DNA of 64,000 nucleotides from Vibrio qingdaonensis (lineage in GTDB: Bacteria; Pseudomonadota; Gammaproteobacteria; Enterobacterales; Vibrionaceae). Location of the stretch: contig NZ_JAKRRY010000009.1 in the NCBI RefSeq assembly GCF_026191675.1, positions 78,845-142,844 of the forward strand, read 5' to 3'. Positions 38,928 to 47,359 of the stretch are shown here, one piece after another; the stretch's first letter is position 1, and every line of letters starts with the position of its first letter. Both the position numbers and the translations under genes were made by a program. The notes beneath the pieces are model-generated. The model was given only the letters and a program-made list of their open reading frames with translations, ran no database searches and was not told the DNA's origin.

Positions 38928-39905
38928 TTGAAAAGAATGTTATCAGTTGTGTTAGGCGTCAGCTTATCTGCGAGCGTACTCGCATCAGAAAAAGGCAGCT
39001 TTGAAGAGTACGTTGAAGGCTTAAAGCAAGAAGCAAAGTCGTTAGGTATCTCGCAACAGATCTTAACAGAAGCATTCCAAGGCGTAGAGTTTAAGCCGAG
39101 GGCGGTGACTGCCGATCGAAATCAACCAGAGAAAAAGCTAACACTAGACGAGTACATACCGCGAGCGGTGCCAGACTGGAAAGTCAAAAAAGCCAAAGAA
39201 TTGCACCAAAAATACTACGCTGAACTTCAACAAGTCGCGGATGAATATGGTGTTCAGTCTCGCTTTATCGTCGCGCTTTGGGGCGTAGAGAGCAATTTTG
39301 GTACCTTTACAGGCAATTATCGAGTTATTGATGCGTTGTCGACCTTAGCTTATGAAGGGCGACGTGAAGCCTTTTTCCGTAAAGAAGCACTCGCAGCGTT
39401 GACTATTTTGGAGCAAGGACATATTGCCCCAGATAAAATGAAAGGCTCATGGGCGGGGGCAATGGGGCAGAGTCAGTTCATGCCGAGCTCTTTCTTAAAC
39501 TTTGCGGCCGATGGTAACGGTGATGGGAAAAAGGATATTTGGAACTCAGAAGCCGATGTTTTTGCGTCGACCGCCAATTATCTTGCCCAGTCGGGATGGG
39601 ATGACAGTTATACATGGGGACGCCAAGTTAAAGTCCCTCACGGTATTTCACCCGAGCTACAAGGGCGAGAGGCAGCCAAAGGTAAGTATCTTCAAGAATG
39701 GAGTAAACTTGGCGTCACTCGTTATGATGGTCGTCCACTGCCACAGCTAGATGAGGACATTAAAGCATGGCTAATTATGCCCGATGACGAAAATGGTCGC
39801 GTGTACTTGGTTTATAACAATTACAATGTACTGATGAAGTGGAACCGTTCGTATTATTTTGCGCTTGCGGTTAGTCATTTAGCTGACCGAATTGCAATGG
39901 ATTAG
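38928..39905 (+). CDS. Soluble MltB-family lytic murein transglycosylase
   Basis: Cleaves peptidoglycan glycan strands to 1,6-anhydro products. The TTG at 38928 lies 5 bases from an AGGGAGG site and gives MKRMLSVVLGVSLSASVLA, a normal Sec signal. The ATG at 38937 would lose two basic residues and sits too far from that site. 325 residues, family GH103: ALWGVESNFG carries the catalytic Glu, with GNYRVIDALSTLAYEGRR and AGAMGQSQFMPSSF. There is no lipobox, so unlike E. coli MltB it should be periplasmic and soluble (Slt35-like). Confidence 0.88.
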   Translation: MKRMLSVVLGVSLSASVLASEKGSFEEYVEGLKQEAKSLGISQQILTEAFQGVEFKPRAVTADRNQPEKKLTLDEYIPRAVPDWKVKKAKELHQKYYAELQQVADEYGVQSRFIVALWGVESNFGTFTGNYRVIDALSTLAYEGRREAFFRKEALAALTILEQGHIAPDKMKGSWAGAMGQSQFMPSSFLNFAADGNGDGKKDIWNSEADVFASTANYLAQSGWDDSYTWGRQVKVPHGISPELQGREAAKGKYLQEWSKLGVTRYDGRPLPQLDEDIKAWLIMPDDENGRVYLVYNNYNVLMKWNRSYYFALAVSHLADRIAMD

Positions 39906-39942
39906 TACGCTTTAGTTTTGTATTGAAGAGAAACATTCGACA

Positions 39943-39978
39943 AAAAGGGCCTTAAGAATCTTTATCTTAAGGCCTTTC
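39943..39978. terminator. Bidirectional terminator between mltB-like and HPr paralogue genes
   Basis: Stem AAAGGGCCTTAAGA / TCTTAAGGCCTTT around ATCTTTA. A- and T-runs on either side serve both convergent genes. Confidence 0.8.
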
Positions 39979-40024
39979 TATTATCTGTTTCGGTATCCTA
40001 TCTACTCTTCTCCAATGGCGTTAT

Positions 40025-40276
40025 CTAGCCAGTTACGCCTTCTAAAAAACGAGTGAGTTCGTCAACCGCTTGGCGATTTGAGGACTGAACGGTCACTTCT
40101 GTCCCTTTTACCAAGTTTAATGTTTGGATTTTGAAGAGATTCTTTGCGGTGGCACTTTTGCCTTGCGAGATAAGCTCTACGTCTTCCGCATACTTTTTTG
40201 CTTCTTTAACGAATAGGGCGGCAGGACGTGTATGAAGGCCGCTTTCGGCAGTAATCGTGGCACTCTTTTTGTACAT
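40025..40276 (-). CDS. Second HPr-family phosphocarrier (orphan paralogue)
   Basis: 83 residues, strikingly close to the canonical ptsH product at 53947 (shared [18 protein letters not shown] and GKSA-AK-LFK-QTL-LVKGT). Phospho-accepting His15 is kept in GLHTRPAA. Position 46, Ser in HPr, is Asn here (SATAKNLFK). It stands alone between terminators with no EI or EII gene nearby, so it could take phosphate from the PtsI encoded 12 kb away or act as a dedicated carrier or regulator. The role is inferred only. Confidence 0.88.
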   Translation of the reverse strand: MYKKSATITAESGLHTRPAALFVKEAKKYAEDVELISQGKSATAKNLFKIQTLNLVKGTEVTVQSSNRQAVDELTRFLEGVTG

Positions 40277-40446
40277 AGTGTCTTATCCTCATGATTCATT
40301 GTTATTTCTTATCTTGGTCTAGTTTTATCTGAGCACCTGTCGAAAAACCGTGACCTAAGTGCAAAATGCCAATTGTCAAAACGTATATTGGGAAAAAATG
40401 AGAACCAGTATTAATTATTGTATTGATTTATATGCGTTAAAAATAA

Positions 40447-40482
40447 AAACACCTCAACTTGATGTCTCAAATTGAGGTGTTA
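40447..40482 (-). terminator. Terminator of folD
   Basis: Minus-strand stem AACACCTCAA / TTGAGGTGTT with a loop of about 15 bases, ending in TTTTATTTTT. It lies 30 bases past the folD stop. Confidence 0.75.
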
Positions 40483-40511
40483 GCGTAATCGAAGATTTGA
40501 AAAGTAGCGCG

Positions 40512-41375
40512 TTACTTTTTAGCTGTGTGGAACTGCTCGCAGGCAATCATGGTGTTTTCAATCAAACTTGCCACGGTCATGGGGCCAACACCACCTGGGA
40601 CGGGGGTGATAAAGCTGGCGTTGTTTTTTGCTACATCATATTCCACATCGCCAACTAATTTGCCATCGTCCATTCGGTTGATACCCACATCGACAACGAC
40701 AGCGCCTTTCTTGATCCAGTTACCCGGAATGAAGTTAGGTTTACCAACGGCAACTACGACGATATCGGCTTGACGAACATGACCTTCTAGATCTTTAGTG
40801 AAGCGATGACATGTCGTCGTGGTGCAGCCAGCAAGTAGAAGCTCAAGTGTCATAGGGCGGCCGACGATATTAGATGCACCAACGACGACAGCATGTTTGC
40901 CACGCATTGGGATGTTATAGCGATCCAATAGGGTAATAATACCTTTTGGTGTGCAAGAGCGTAGTTTAGGCATACGTTGAGCGAGTCGACCTACATTGTA
41001 GGGGTGGAAACCATCAACGTCTTTCTCTGGGATGATGCGCTCAAGAATAAGCGTGTCGTCAATGCCTGCGGGGAGGGGCAATTGCACTAAAATACCATCT
41101 ACTTCAGGGTCGTTATTAAGGGTATCTACAAGGCTTAATAACTCATCTTGGTTTGCGTTTGCAGGCAGATCATAAGACTTAGAAACAAATCCCACTTCTT
41201 CACACGCTCTGCGCTTACTTCCGACGTAAACTTGTGAGGCAGGATCTTCACCTACCAGAACAACCGCTAAGCCCGGCGCCCTAAGGCCAGCGTCGGTACG
41301 TGCTTTTACTCGTGCAGCGACTTCAGAGCGGACAGTTTGAGAAATAAGTTTCCCATCGATGTTTTGAGCAGTCAT
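40512..41375 (-). CDS. folD: Methylenetetrahydrofolate dehydrogenase / cyclohydrolase
   Basis: A bifunctional enzyme supplying 10-formyl-THF, for example for PurN. It has 287 residues. The [14 protein letters not shown] helix carries the catalytic Lys. [13 protein letters not shown] binds folate. The NADP site is [12 protein letters not shown], and [18 protein letters not shown] is the family signature. Monocistronic, with the tRNA-Arg gene starting 206 bases upstream on the other strand. Confidence 0.96.
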   Translation of the reverse strand: MTAQNIDGKLISQTVRSEVAARVKARTDAGLRAPGLAVVLVGEDPASQVYVGSKRRACEEVGFVSKSYDLPANANQDELLSLVDTLNNDPEVDGILVQLPLPAGIDDTLILERIIPEKDVDGFHPYNVGRLAQRMPKLRSCTPKGIITLLDRYNIPMRGKHAVVVGASNIVGRPMTLELLLAGCTTTTCHRFTKDLEGHVRQADIVVVAVGKPNFIPGNWIKKGAVVVDVGINRMDDGKLVGDVEYDVAKNNASFITPVPGGVGPMTVASLIENTMIACEQFHTAKK

Positions 41376-41538
41376 AATTTTCCTTGAGAAAGTTAATTGG
41401 CTGTTATTTTTGTGTGTATTGTCCCAGAAAAGTATTTCAAAAGCCAGAAAGCAAACGTTTGCCTCGTTTGAAATATCACCATTGACTGATAGGTTGTGGT
41501 TTTTTTGGGCATTTGAATCACAAAGAGTAAGAAAGCCA

Positions 41539-41566
41539 TTGATTTACCGAGTTCATCTCGTATAAT
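41539..41566 (+). promoter_or_regulatory. Promoter of tRNA-Arg(UCU)
   Basis: TTGATT (41539-41544), a 16-base spacer and a perfect TATAAT (41561-41566), ending 14 bases before the tRNA 5' end. A typical stable-RNA layout. Confidence 0.8.
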
Positions 41567-41580
41567 CCTTTCCCTGTAGC

Positions 41581-41657
41581 GCGCCCTTAGCTCAGCTGGA
41601 TAGAGCACGTCCCTTCTAAGGATGTGGTCGTAGGTTCGAATCCTACAGGGCGCGCCA
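41581..41657 (+). tRNA. tRNA-Arg, anticodon UCU, CCA encoded
   Basis: A 77-base cloverleaf: acceptor GCGCCCT / AGGGCGC, D-stem GCTC / GAGC, anticodon stem CGTCC / GGATG (one G-U) with loop CTTCTAA giving UCU, T-arm GTAGG-TTCGAAT-CCTAC, discriminator G and CCA. It reads AGA codons (and possibly AGG). It is close to E. coli argU except in the anticodon stem and variable loop. No integrated element or duplicated 3' end is seen downstream. Confidence 0.97.
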
Positions 41658-41809
41658 TTTATTAAGAAACCCCTGATAGCTCCTTGAGTTATCAGGGGTT
41701 TTGCTTTTTCTGCGATATATATCGTATCTGCTACACTATCATCACCTTATTGCGCGTCATTCATCACGCGTTATTACTAGCGCGTCATCGACAATGTGAG
41801 AGACTCTTT

Positions 41810-43006
41810 ATGCCGTTTACTAAACTTGGGCTCAGTGCCCCATTACTGAATGCGATTGAAAAAGTAGGGTACGATAAGCCTACCACTATTCAGAATAAAG
41901 CCATTCCCCTCATTTTAAACGGCGACAACCTACTTGCTGCGGCGCAAACTGGTACCGGTAAAACGGCGAGCTTCGTTTTACCAATTCTAGAAAAATTAAG
42001 TCGAGCGGAAACCCAGCGTAAGAAGCGGGCAAGAGCGCTTATTTTGACTCCGACACGGGAGCTCGCGCAACAAGTTCACCAAAGTATTGAAACGTACGGT
42101 CAAGAATTGTCGCTAAAATCCATGGCGATGTATGGTGGAGTTGATTATGCACCACAGAAGCAAGCATTAATTGATGGTATTGATATTGTAGTGGCAACAC
42201 CTGGCAGGTTGTTAGACCTTTATGGTCAACATGCTATTCACTTTGATGAAGTGGAATGCTTGGTATTGGACGAAGCTGACAAAATGCTTGATATGGGCTT
42301 CATTGAAGCGATTAACAAGATTATTGCTCGAGTGCCAGAAGACGCACAAACACTGCTGTTTTCCGCTACGCTGTCCAACCCTGTCCGAGAGTTGGCCCGC
42401 AGTGCGATTGATAACCCATCTGAGATCAGTATTGCTAAGCACAGCGCCTCTAAGGGGAATATTAAGCAATGGATAGTGACGGTTGATAAAGATATTAAGT
42501 CATCATTGTTAAGCCATCTATTAACAGAGAATTCATGGTCTCAGGCATTGATTTTTATTGAGACGAAGCACGGTGCTGCAAAACTAGTGAGTCAACTTGA
42601 GAAGCGCGGAATTCAAGCGGAAGCGTTCCATAGTGGTCGTAACCAAAAAGTGCGTCAGCAGCTGATTGAAGATTTTAAGGCTGGGAATATTCAATACTTG
42701 GTGTCAACAGGGGTTGCTGCGCGTGGTATCGATATTGAAAACTTACCGGTTGTGATTAACTATGACTTACCATTCCCGGCAGATGAGTACGTGCATCGAA
42801 TTGGTCGTACAGGGCGAGCAGAAGCAGCGGGCGAGGCGGTATCTTTAGTATCGAAAGACAACTTTAAGAATTTATGCATGATCGAAAGTCGATTAGGGCA
42901 CTTGCTTGAGCGCGTGGAGATTGAAGGTTTTGAACCTCGTAAACCAGTGCCGATTTCGATTTTAAATTATGTACCAAAGCATAAGCGTAATAGCGAAGAG
43001 CGGTAA
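41810..43006 (+). CDS. DEAD-box RNA helicase, RhlE-like
   Basis: The start at 41810 (MPFTKLGLSAPLLNAIEKVG) gives 398 residues; the longer frame begins in the tRNA trailer and is rejected. Complete motifs are Q-motif (Gln in PTTIQNKAIP), AAQTGTGKT, PTRELA, DEAD, SAT, ARGID and HRIGRTGR. There is a short C-terminus without the basic or RGG tail of larger helicases. It acts in RNA unwinding, for example ribosome assembly or mRNA decay; the exact partner cannot be assigned. Confidence 0.9.
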   Translation: MPFTKLGLSAPLLNAIEKVGYDKPTTIQNKAIPLILNGDNLLAAAQTGTGKTASFVLPILEKLSRAETQRKKRARALILTPTRELAQQVHQSIETYGQELSLKSMAMYGGVDYAPQKQALIDGIDIVVATPGRLLDLYGQHAIHFDEVECLVLDEADKMLDMGFIEAINKIIARVPEDAQTLLFSATLSNPVRELARSAIDNPSEISIAKHSASKGNIKQWIVTVDKDIKSSLLSHLLTENSWSQALIFIETKHGAAKLVSQLEKRGIQAEAFHSGRNQKVRQQLIEDFKAGNIQYLVSTGVAARGIDIENLPVVINYDLPFPADEYVHRIGRTGRAEAAGEAVSLVSKDNFKNLCMIESRLGHLLERVEIEGFEPRKPVPISILNYVPKHKRNSEER

Positions 43007-43080
43007 TCCAATCATCGTAGCGCTGAACGACTAACAGTAAGCGAATCACAGTCAGCGATAAACGATAACAGATGACCCAT

Positions 43081-43110
43081 AGCCTCTAGTGTTTCATTAG
43101 AGGCTTTTTT
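43081..43110 (+). terminator. Terminator of the DEAD-box helicase gene
   Basis: AGCCTCTA / TAGAGGCT with a 9-base loop, followed by TTTTT. Confidence 0.85.
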
Positions 43111-43133
43111 ACGTTTGGAGAATCGTGTAATTC

Positions 43134-43187
43134 ATTATCCTAACGACTCAATAATTATCCTAACTACTTAATAATTATCCTAACTAC
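43134..43187. repeat. 20-bp tandem repeat, just under three copies
   Basis: ATTATCCTAACnACTnAATA starts at 43134, 43154 and 43174 (exact 20-bp period), the last copy diverging after ATTATCCTAACTAC. It lies between the helicase terminator and the small exported-protein gene. It is non-coding and a candidate variable-number repeat or tandem protein-binding site. Confidence 0.8.
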
Positions 43188-43273
43188 ATGCTGAAATTAT
43201 ACTAGGTTATTAAAACGCTGGCTGGTAAGGGCTCGCGTATTAATTTATGGCTACATTGGATGAGAGGACTATC

Positions 43274-43600
43274 ATGGCAAGACGCTGGTGGGGATTGTGG
43301 GCGATTTGCTTAGCTTTTACGGCAAGTGCTGAGGTATTTGATGGCTTTCCTGATGTGGTGGTGTGTGAAGTCGGTAAGCCTTATCGCAACGGCTCAATTA
43401 CTTTATTTGCTGAATATCAGGATCAAAACCGGATTGTGTATTATCGCAGTATGGATGGAAAGCAAGGCGTCAAGATCGATCGTAAAGGGTTGGTGAGTGC
43501 GAGTCACAAGCACAGTAAAAATAACTGCGTTGGCCAGACATTGAACACCTTAATGTCAAAGGGGAAAACCTTTAATTTTCAAATGATAGAGAAAGAATAA
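43274..43600 (+). CDS. Small exported hypothetical protein
   Basis: The ATG at 43274 follows GAGAGGA and gives 108 residues starting MARRWWGLWAICLAFTASA, a Sec signal. The upstream in-frame ATG at 43247 would push the signal inward. The mature ~90 residues hold two cysteines (in VVVCEVGK and NNCVGQ), plausibly one disulfide. I do not recognise the family. It stands alone: a tandem repeat upstream and a hairpin directly at its stop. Confidence 0.6.
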   Translation: MARRWWGLWAICLAFTASAEVFDGFPDVVVCEVGKPYRNGSITLFAEYQDQNRIVYYRSMDGKQGVKIDRKGLVSASHKHSKNNCVGQTLNTLMSKGKTFNFQMIEKE

Positions 43601-43622
43601 GCAGCTCGATTGAGCTGCTTAA
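43599..43622 (+). terminator. Hairpin terminator after the small exported protein gene
   Basis: AAGCAGCTC / GAGCTGCTT with a GATT loop, beginning at the stop codon. Only AAAATTT follows, so a weak U-tract; it may instead serve the minus strand. Confidence 0.55.
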
Positions 43623-43680
43623 AATTTGCATTTTCGCAATAGTATTTTCGCAATAGCACTTGCGCTGCTGTTTCGAACGT

Positions 43681-44133
43681 TTAATCCGCCTTTTCGATCA
43701 AAAGTGTAATGCCATCGACATCAATGACTCGTACTAATGACCCTGACGCTATGGGTTCATCGCTATAGGCGGTCCAAGACGTGTCCCCAAGATTAATTCG
43801 GCACTTGCCTTTAGTGATATCGTGATCTAACACGGCGGTTTGACCGATCAGCTGCTTATCTTTTTGGTTTAGCACTCTGCTGTTGTCTGAACGTGTGTCA
43901 GTCTTATGCTGTTTTCGCCACCATAGCCATGTGAGCACAAGGGCGAATACGCCAAAGCTTATCCATTGTAGCTGCCAACTGATAGGAAGAAAGGCGACAA
44001 TGATGCCAACCAACATAGCAGAGATCCCAAGCCACAATAAATAGCCAGCGGTGCCGAGTAGCTCCCCACATAAGAGAAGTAACCCAAATGCGAGCCAGTG
44101 CCAGTAGTTAACTTGGTTTAGTAGCTCAATCAC
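43681..44133 (-). CDS. NfeD family membrane protein
   Basis: 150 residues: three or four hydrophobic segments (~12-75) and a C-terminal OB-fold domain ([20 protein letters not shown], then [20 protein letters not shown]). It overlaps the upstream SPFH gene by four bases (ATGA), the usual qmcA-nfeD pairing; it likely forms a complex with that protein in membrane microdomains. It corresponds to E. coli YbbK's partner YbbJ. Confidence 0.87.
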   Translation of the reverse strand: MIELLNQVNYWHWLAFGLLLLCGELLGTAGYLLWLGISAMLVGIIVAFLPISWQLQWISFGVFALVLTWLWWRKQHKTDTRSDNSRVLNQKDKQLIGQTAVLDHDITKGKCRINLGDTSWTAYSDEPIASGSLVRVIDVDGITLLIEKAD

Positions 44134-45062
44134 GCTTTTTCCTTGTTATCAGCTTTGGATTGATTAAACATTTCCGCGATGCCAGCGACTGACCCCATTA
44201 GACCTGTAGCTTCAAGTGGTAGCATAATGATCTTGCCATTTTCGGCTTGGCCAATTGACTTTAGAGCATCAGTATAGCCTTGCGCGATAAAGTAGTTAAC
44301 CGCTTGCATATCGCCTTGGGCGATAGCTTTTGAAACCATTTCAGTGGCTTTAGCTTCCGCTTCAGCGGCTCTTTCTCGCGCTTCTGCTTGAAGTATAGCA
44401 GCTTGCTTCTCACCTTCCGCTTTTAAGATTTCGGATTGCTTATGTCCCTCTGCACGTAAAATCTGAGCCTGTCTTACCCCTTCCGCTTCTAAAACTTCAG
44501 CACGCTTGTTTCGTTCGGCTTTCATTTGAGCATTCATCGCAGCGGTGAGATCGGCTGGTGGCTGAACATCACGTATTTCGATACGGGTGACTTTTACCCC
44601 CCACGAGTTGGTTGCCTCATCAACGATAGCAAGCAACTTAGTATTTATGGAGTCACGCTGGCTGAGCATTTCATCAAGCTCCATTGAGCCAAGTACAGTA
44701 CGCATATTGGTGAGAGTAAGATTGCGAATAGCATGTTCAAGATCAGTGATCTCATAGGCGGCTTTGGCCGCGTCGATGACTTGCACAAAGCAGACGGCAT
44801 CGATCACCACATTGGCATTATCTTTACTGATGACTTCTTGTGGCGGGATATCCAGTACGCGCTCCATCATATTGACTTTATTACCAATGGAATCAACAAA
44901 TGGAATGATGAGGTTCAGCCCCGGTCTAAGGGTATGGGTGTAGCGTCCAAAACGTTCGACAGTCCAGTTATCGCCCTGTGATACAGTTTTAACCCCAGCA
45001 ACTAAAAATACGATTGCGACGAGGATAAAACCACCAATAGTAACCATTGCATCAATAGCCAT
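44130..45062 (-). CDS. qmcA: SPFH/stomatin-like membrane protein
   Basis: 310 residues: an N-terminal membrane anchor (~6-24), a band-7 domain (~25-190; [20 protein letters not shown], then [17 protein letters not shown]) and an Ala/Glu coiled coil with [23 protein letters not shown] repeats. Relatives such as E. coli QmcA/YbbK multimerise in the inner membrane and affect FtsH-type quality control. Coupled to nfeD. Confidence 0.88.
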   Translation of the reverse strand: MAIDAMVTIGGFILVAIVFLVAGVKTVSQGDNWTVERFGRYTHTLRPGLNLIIPFVDSIGNKVNMMERVLDIPPQEVISKDNANVVIDAVCFVQVIDAAKAAYEITDLEHAIRNLTLTNMRTVLGSMELDEMLSQRDSINTKLLAIVDEATNSWGVKVTRIEIRDVQPPADLTAAMNAQMKAERNKRAEVLEAEGVRQAQILRAEGHKQSEILKAEGEKQAAILQAEARERAAEAEAKATEMVSKAIAQGDMQAVNYFIAQGYTDALKSIGQAENGKIIMLPLEATGLMGSVAGIAEMFNQSKADNKEKA

Positions 45063-45186
45063 GAGCTAACTCCTTGTATAAAATTTAATCCATTCTGGAT
45101 CAATATTAACGTGAGCGCAAATAGAATAGTGTATTGCTGTGTATCGAAGGAAATGACTAAATTGTAAATAATATCAGAAGGTTATT

Positions 45187-45213
45187 AAAAAGGGAGGTTT
45201 TCCCTCCCTTTTG
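45187..45213 (-). terminator. Terminator of the ybbN-like gene
   Basis: AAAAGGGAGG / CCCTCCCTTTT around TTTT. The plus-strand A-run gives a minus-strand U-tract. It lies just past the minus-strand stop. Confidence 0.8.
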
Positions 45214-45218
45214 TTTGA

Positions 45219-46073
45219 TCAGTAGAGCAGGGAGTAGAGTTGTCGGCGATATTTACCAGCGATTGGATTACCTTGTCCTAGAGCTGAGAGGATGTCCATG
45301 AAGGTCTTCTTTAGCTCTCCATCTAACGCATTGAGATCGCGGCTAACATGGCCCCAAAGTAGCTCAAGAGCTTCTTCATCTCGACCAACTTGATGGTATT
45401 GCAGGGCCAGTTCTGCAACGATTTTAAGTTCGCTAGGGGAAGCGTGTAGAGCGGCTTCTAATGATTGAATTTCTGGACTGTCGGCGGCTTGCTTGTGCAG
45501 GTCAAGCTTAGATACTAACGTTTTATAGTAATTGTCTTTATATTCTAGCGGAATGCTGTCTAGCATCGCTTCAGCGAGGTCGAATTGATTGGTTTCTAAT
45601 AAACTGTTTGCTCTTGCGAGCTTAATTTCACCCTTGCTTTGGTATTCTTCTGACAAAGTCGCAAAGAGAGTTAGAGCTTCGGCATGCGCGTCTTGCTGAG
45701 TCAGTTCTAGCGCTTTTTGTGCTGTCAGTTCATCTTGGCTTGGTAGGTGTTTCGCTAACATGGCTGTGATGGCTTCAAGAGGCTGGGGACCACCTAGTCC
45801 GTCTACCGGCTGACCATTGACGAATAACGCGATCGTCGGCAGTGTTTGTACGCCAAATTGACCAGCAATAGCTTGCTGTTCTTCGCAGTTCAATAGGGCT
45901 AGGGTAAAAGCACCGCTGTATTGTTCTGTTAATGCTTTTAATGATGGGATCATTTGAACGCTTTCTTCACTCATCGGCGCCCAGAAATGAATGAGTACTG
46001 GCGTGCTCATAGAGCCTTCTAATACTTGGCGAAAATTTTGCTCATTCAGATCAACAATATACGGAGGTTGCAT
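45219..46073 (-). CDS. ybbN: YbbN/CnoX-like thioredoxin-TPR co-chaperone
   Basis: The start at 46073 (MQPPYIVDLNEQNFRQVLEG) gives 284 residues; the 47-residue upstream extension is hydrophobic and non-conserved. The thioredoxin fold (~1-110) reads FWAPMSEESVQM where thioredoxin has WCGPC, so both cysteines are missing. TPR-like helices fill ~120-284. E. coli CnoX (YbbN) is a holdase that hands substrates to GroEL and DnaK and is activated by chlorination; that behaviour is inferred by homology. It is near qmcA, as in E. coli. Confidence 0.88.
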   Translation of the reverse strand: MQPPYIVDLNEQNFRQVLEGSMSTPVLIHFWAPMSEESVQMIPSLKALTEQYSGAFTLALLNCEEQQAIAGQFGVQTLPTIALFVNGQPVDGLGGPQPLEAITAMLAKHLPSQDELTAQKALELTQQDAHAEALTLFATLSEEYQSKGEIKLARANSLLETNQFDLAEAMLDSIPLEYKDNYYKTLVSKLDLHKQAADSPEIQSLEAALHASPSELKIVAELALQYHQVGRDEEALELLWGHVSRDLNALDGELKKTFMDILSALGQGNPIAGKYRRQLYSLLY

Positions 46074-46192
46074 CCAATAGTCCTTGTTTGTATTCACGTT
46101 AGTTCTACAAGCAAGATTGGTATGAAAGAGCAGAAATTCAAGGGTGTAAAGCAATTCAAGGTTATAAAGAAAGTAAGCGTGGTGCAGAAACC

Positions 46193-46221
46193 AAAACACC
46201 GCGCTTTTCAGCACGGTGTTT
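46193..46221 (-). terminator. Hairpin terminator downstream of the micro-ORF
   Basis: On the minus strand AACACCG-GCT / AGC-CGGTGTT (one mismatch pair) with a GAAA loop, ending in TTTTGG. It lies about 33 bases past the micro-ORF stop and 120 bases before the ybbN start, so it separates the two. Confidence 0.7.
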
Positions 46222-46253
46222 ATGGTGTTTTCGGTATCGGCTGTTTGGGGGAG

Positions 46254-46319
46254 TTAAAACCAAACAAAATAGGCGAGCGTCACCCCCACAGCGACCCAGT
46301 TAAGCTGATTTAACGTCAT
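46254..46319 (-). CDS. Possible 21-residue membrane microprotein
   Basis: An ATG at 46319 opens a frame reading MTLNQLNWVAVGVTLAYFVW plus Phe and TAA, closed upstream by an in-frame stop. It would be a single membrane span with almost no tail. The ribosome site is weak (GGATACGACAAC before the ATG). In favour are the hydrophobic pattern and the terminator that follows; against are its brevity and the poor start signal. I do not recognise it. Confidence 0.35.
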   Translation of the reverse strand: MTLNQLNWVAVGVTLAYFVWF

Positions 46320-46465
46320 GTTGTCGTATCCAGATTAATCACTGCAAGTTGTAGGATCGTTATTGATCCTTTTTAGAAAGTCGTAGCAATAAAACCGATT
46401 GCTGCGAGCCTATATTGAGTAATATATCGATACTTTGTGACATTAAAATTACAAATGAGCGAATT

Positions 46466-47293
46466 CTATGCAGCTTTTCGCAAAATTGGGTCAAGCCACT
46501 TGCCCGGTAGTAGCCTTTTTAGTATCGCAAAGATCTTTGTCGGCGTTGTGACTCGGTATCTGAGTTTAGGACGCGTGGACTCAAGGGCATGAATCAATGC
46601 TGGCAAACAGGACTCTGGAGGTAGCGTAAATTGGTTGTTTGATTCTGTGACCGAAAGACGCTGCAGCTGCTTTTGATACTCGTTTTTATGGATACTAGCT
46701 TCGACGTTGATCCATTTAAGAAAAGCCATTTTAGCATTGCTTCGAAATTGTGTTTCGATAGGGCCGGGTTCAATTAAGGCTATACGTACGTTGGATGAGT
46801 GTAGCTCTAAACGCAATGTGTCTGTCCATCCTTCCAGTGCGAATTTAGAGGCGTTATAGGCCCCACGATATTTCATCGCAGCGAAACCAAGAACGGAACT
46901 ATTTTGAATGATACGACCTTCATTTTGCTGACGCATAATCGGTAAGATAAGTCGTACTAGTTCATGCCAACCAAAGAAATTAGCCTCAAATTGAGCTCTG
47001 AGTCCGTCAGTCGGAAGGTCTTCTAATGCTCCCGGTTGCCCATAGGCGCCATTATTGAATAAACCATACAATCTGCCTTCACAAAGTGCGAGGGTCTTTT
47101 GCACACCAAGTTGAATACTCTTTGTGTCAGTAAGATCCAGCTGAATACAGGTTAACCCTTCGCTTTGCAGGCGTTTTACGTCCGATGAGGAGCGACATGA
47201 TGCAATGACATGATAGCCGCGTTGATTGAGTGCATGCGCGGCAGTATAGCCAATACCGCTGGAGCAACCTGTGATTAGTATAGCCTTTTTCAT
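46466..47293 (-). CDS. Short-chain dehydrogenase/reductase (SDR) of unknown substrate
   Basis: 275 residues, classical SDR. NAD(P)-binding GCSSGIG is near residues 9-15, NNGAYGQPG corresponds to NNAG, and catalytic Ser and YxxxK are in QNSSVLGFAAMKYRGAYNASK. EPGPIETQF follows. The ASCRSSSDVKRL region with Arg after the second strand favours NADP(H). The C-terminal extension resembles retinol-dehydrogenase-like SDRs. It is 66 bases downstream of the YfcH-type gene. Confidence 0.85.
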   Translation of the reverse strand: MKKAILITGCSSGIGYTAAHALNQRGYHVIASCRSSSDVKRLQSEGLTCIQLDLTDTKSIQLGVQKTLALCEGRLYGLFNNGAYGQPGALEDLPTDGLRAQFEANFFGWHELVRLILPIMRQQNEGRIIQNSSVLGFAAMKYRGAYNASKFALEGWTDTLRLELHSSNVRIALIEPGPIETQFRSNAKMAFLKWINVEASIHKNEYQKQLQRLSVTESNNQFTLPPESCLPALIHALESTRPKLRYRVTTPTKIFAILKRLLPGKWLDPILRKAA

Positions 47294-47359
47294 TTAACAT
47301 TAACGCCTTAGTCCTTCAGAGAGCTAACCATAGCGACTAGAGGCAGGTCGAGACAAGTG

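Larger units (their letters stand above)
46074..46465. other. Gap between the ybbN-like gene and the SDR gene, with a possible micro-ORF
   Basis: 392 bases with no long gene. A 21-codon minus-strand frame at 46254-46319 encodes a hydrophobic peptide and is followed by a terminator-like hairpin at 46193-46221. The rest appears non-coding. The ybbN promoter should lie near 46074-46190. Confidence 0.5.

Noticed and set aside
41581..41810. tRNA-Arg as an integration (att) site
   Set aside because: tRNA 3' ends are common attachment sites, but no duplicated 3' end, integrase or foreign genes follow; housekeeping genes continue directly.
43134..43187. CRISPR-like short repeat array
   Set aside because: The repeats are directly adjacent with no spacers and there are no cas genes, so it is an ordinary tandem repeat.
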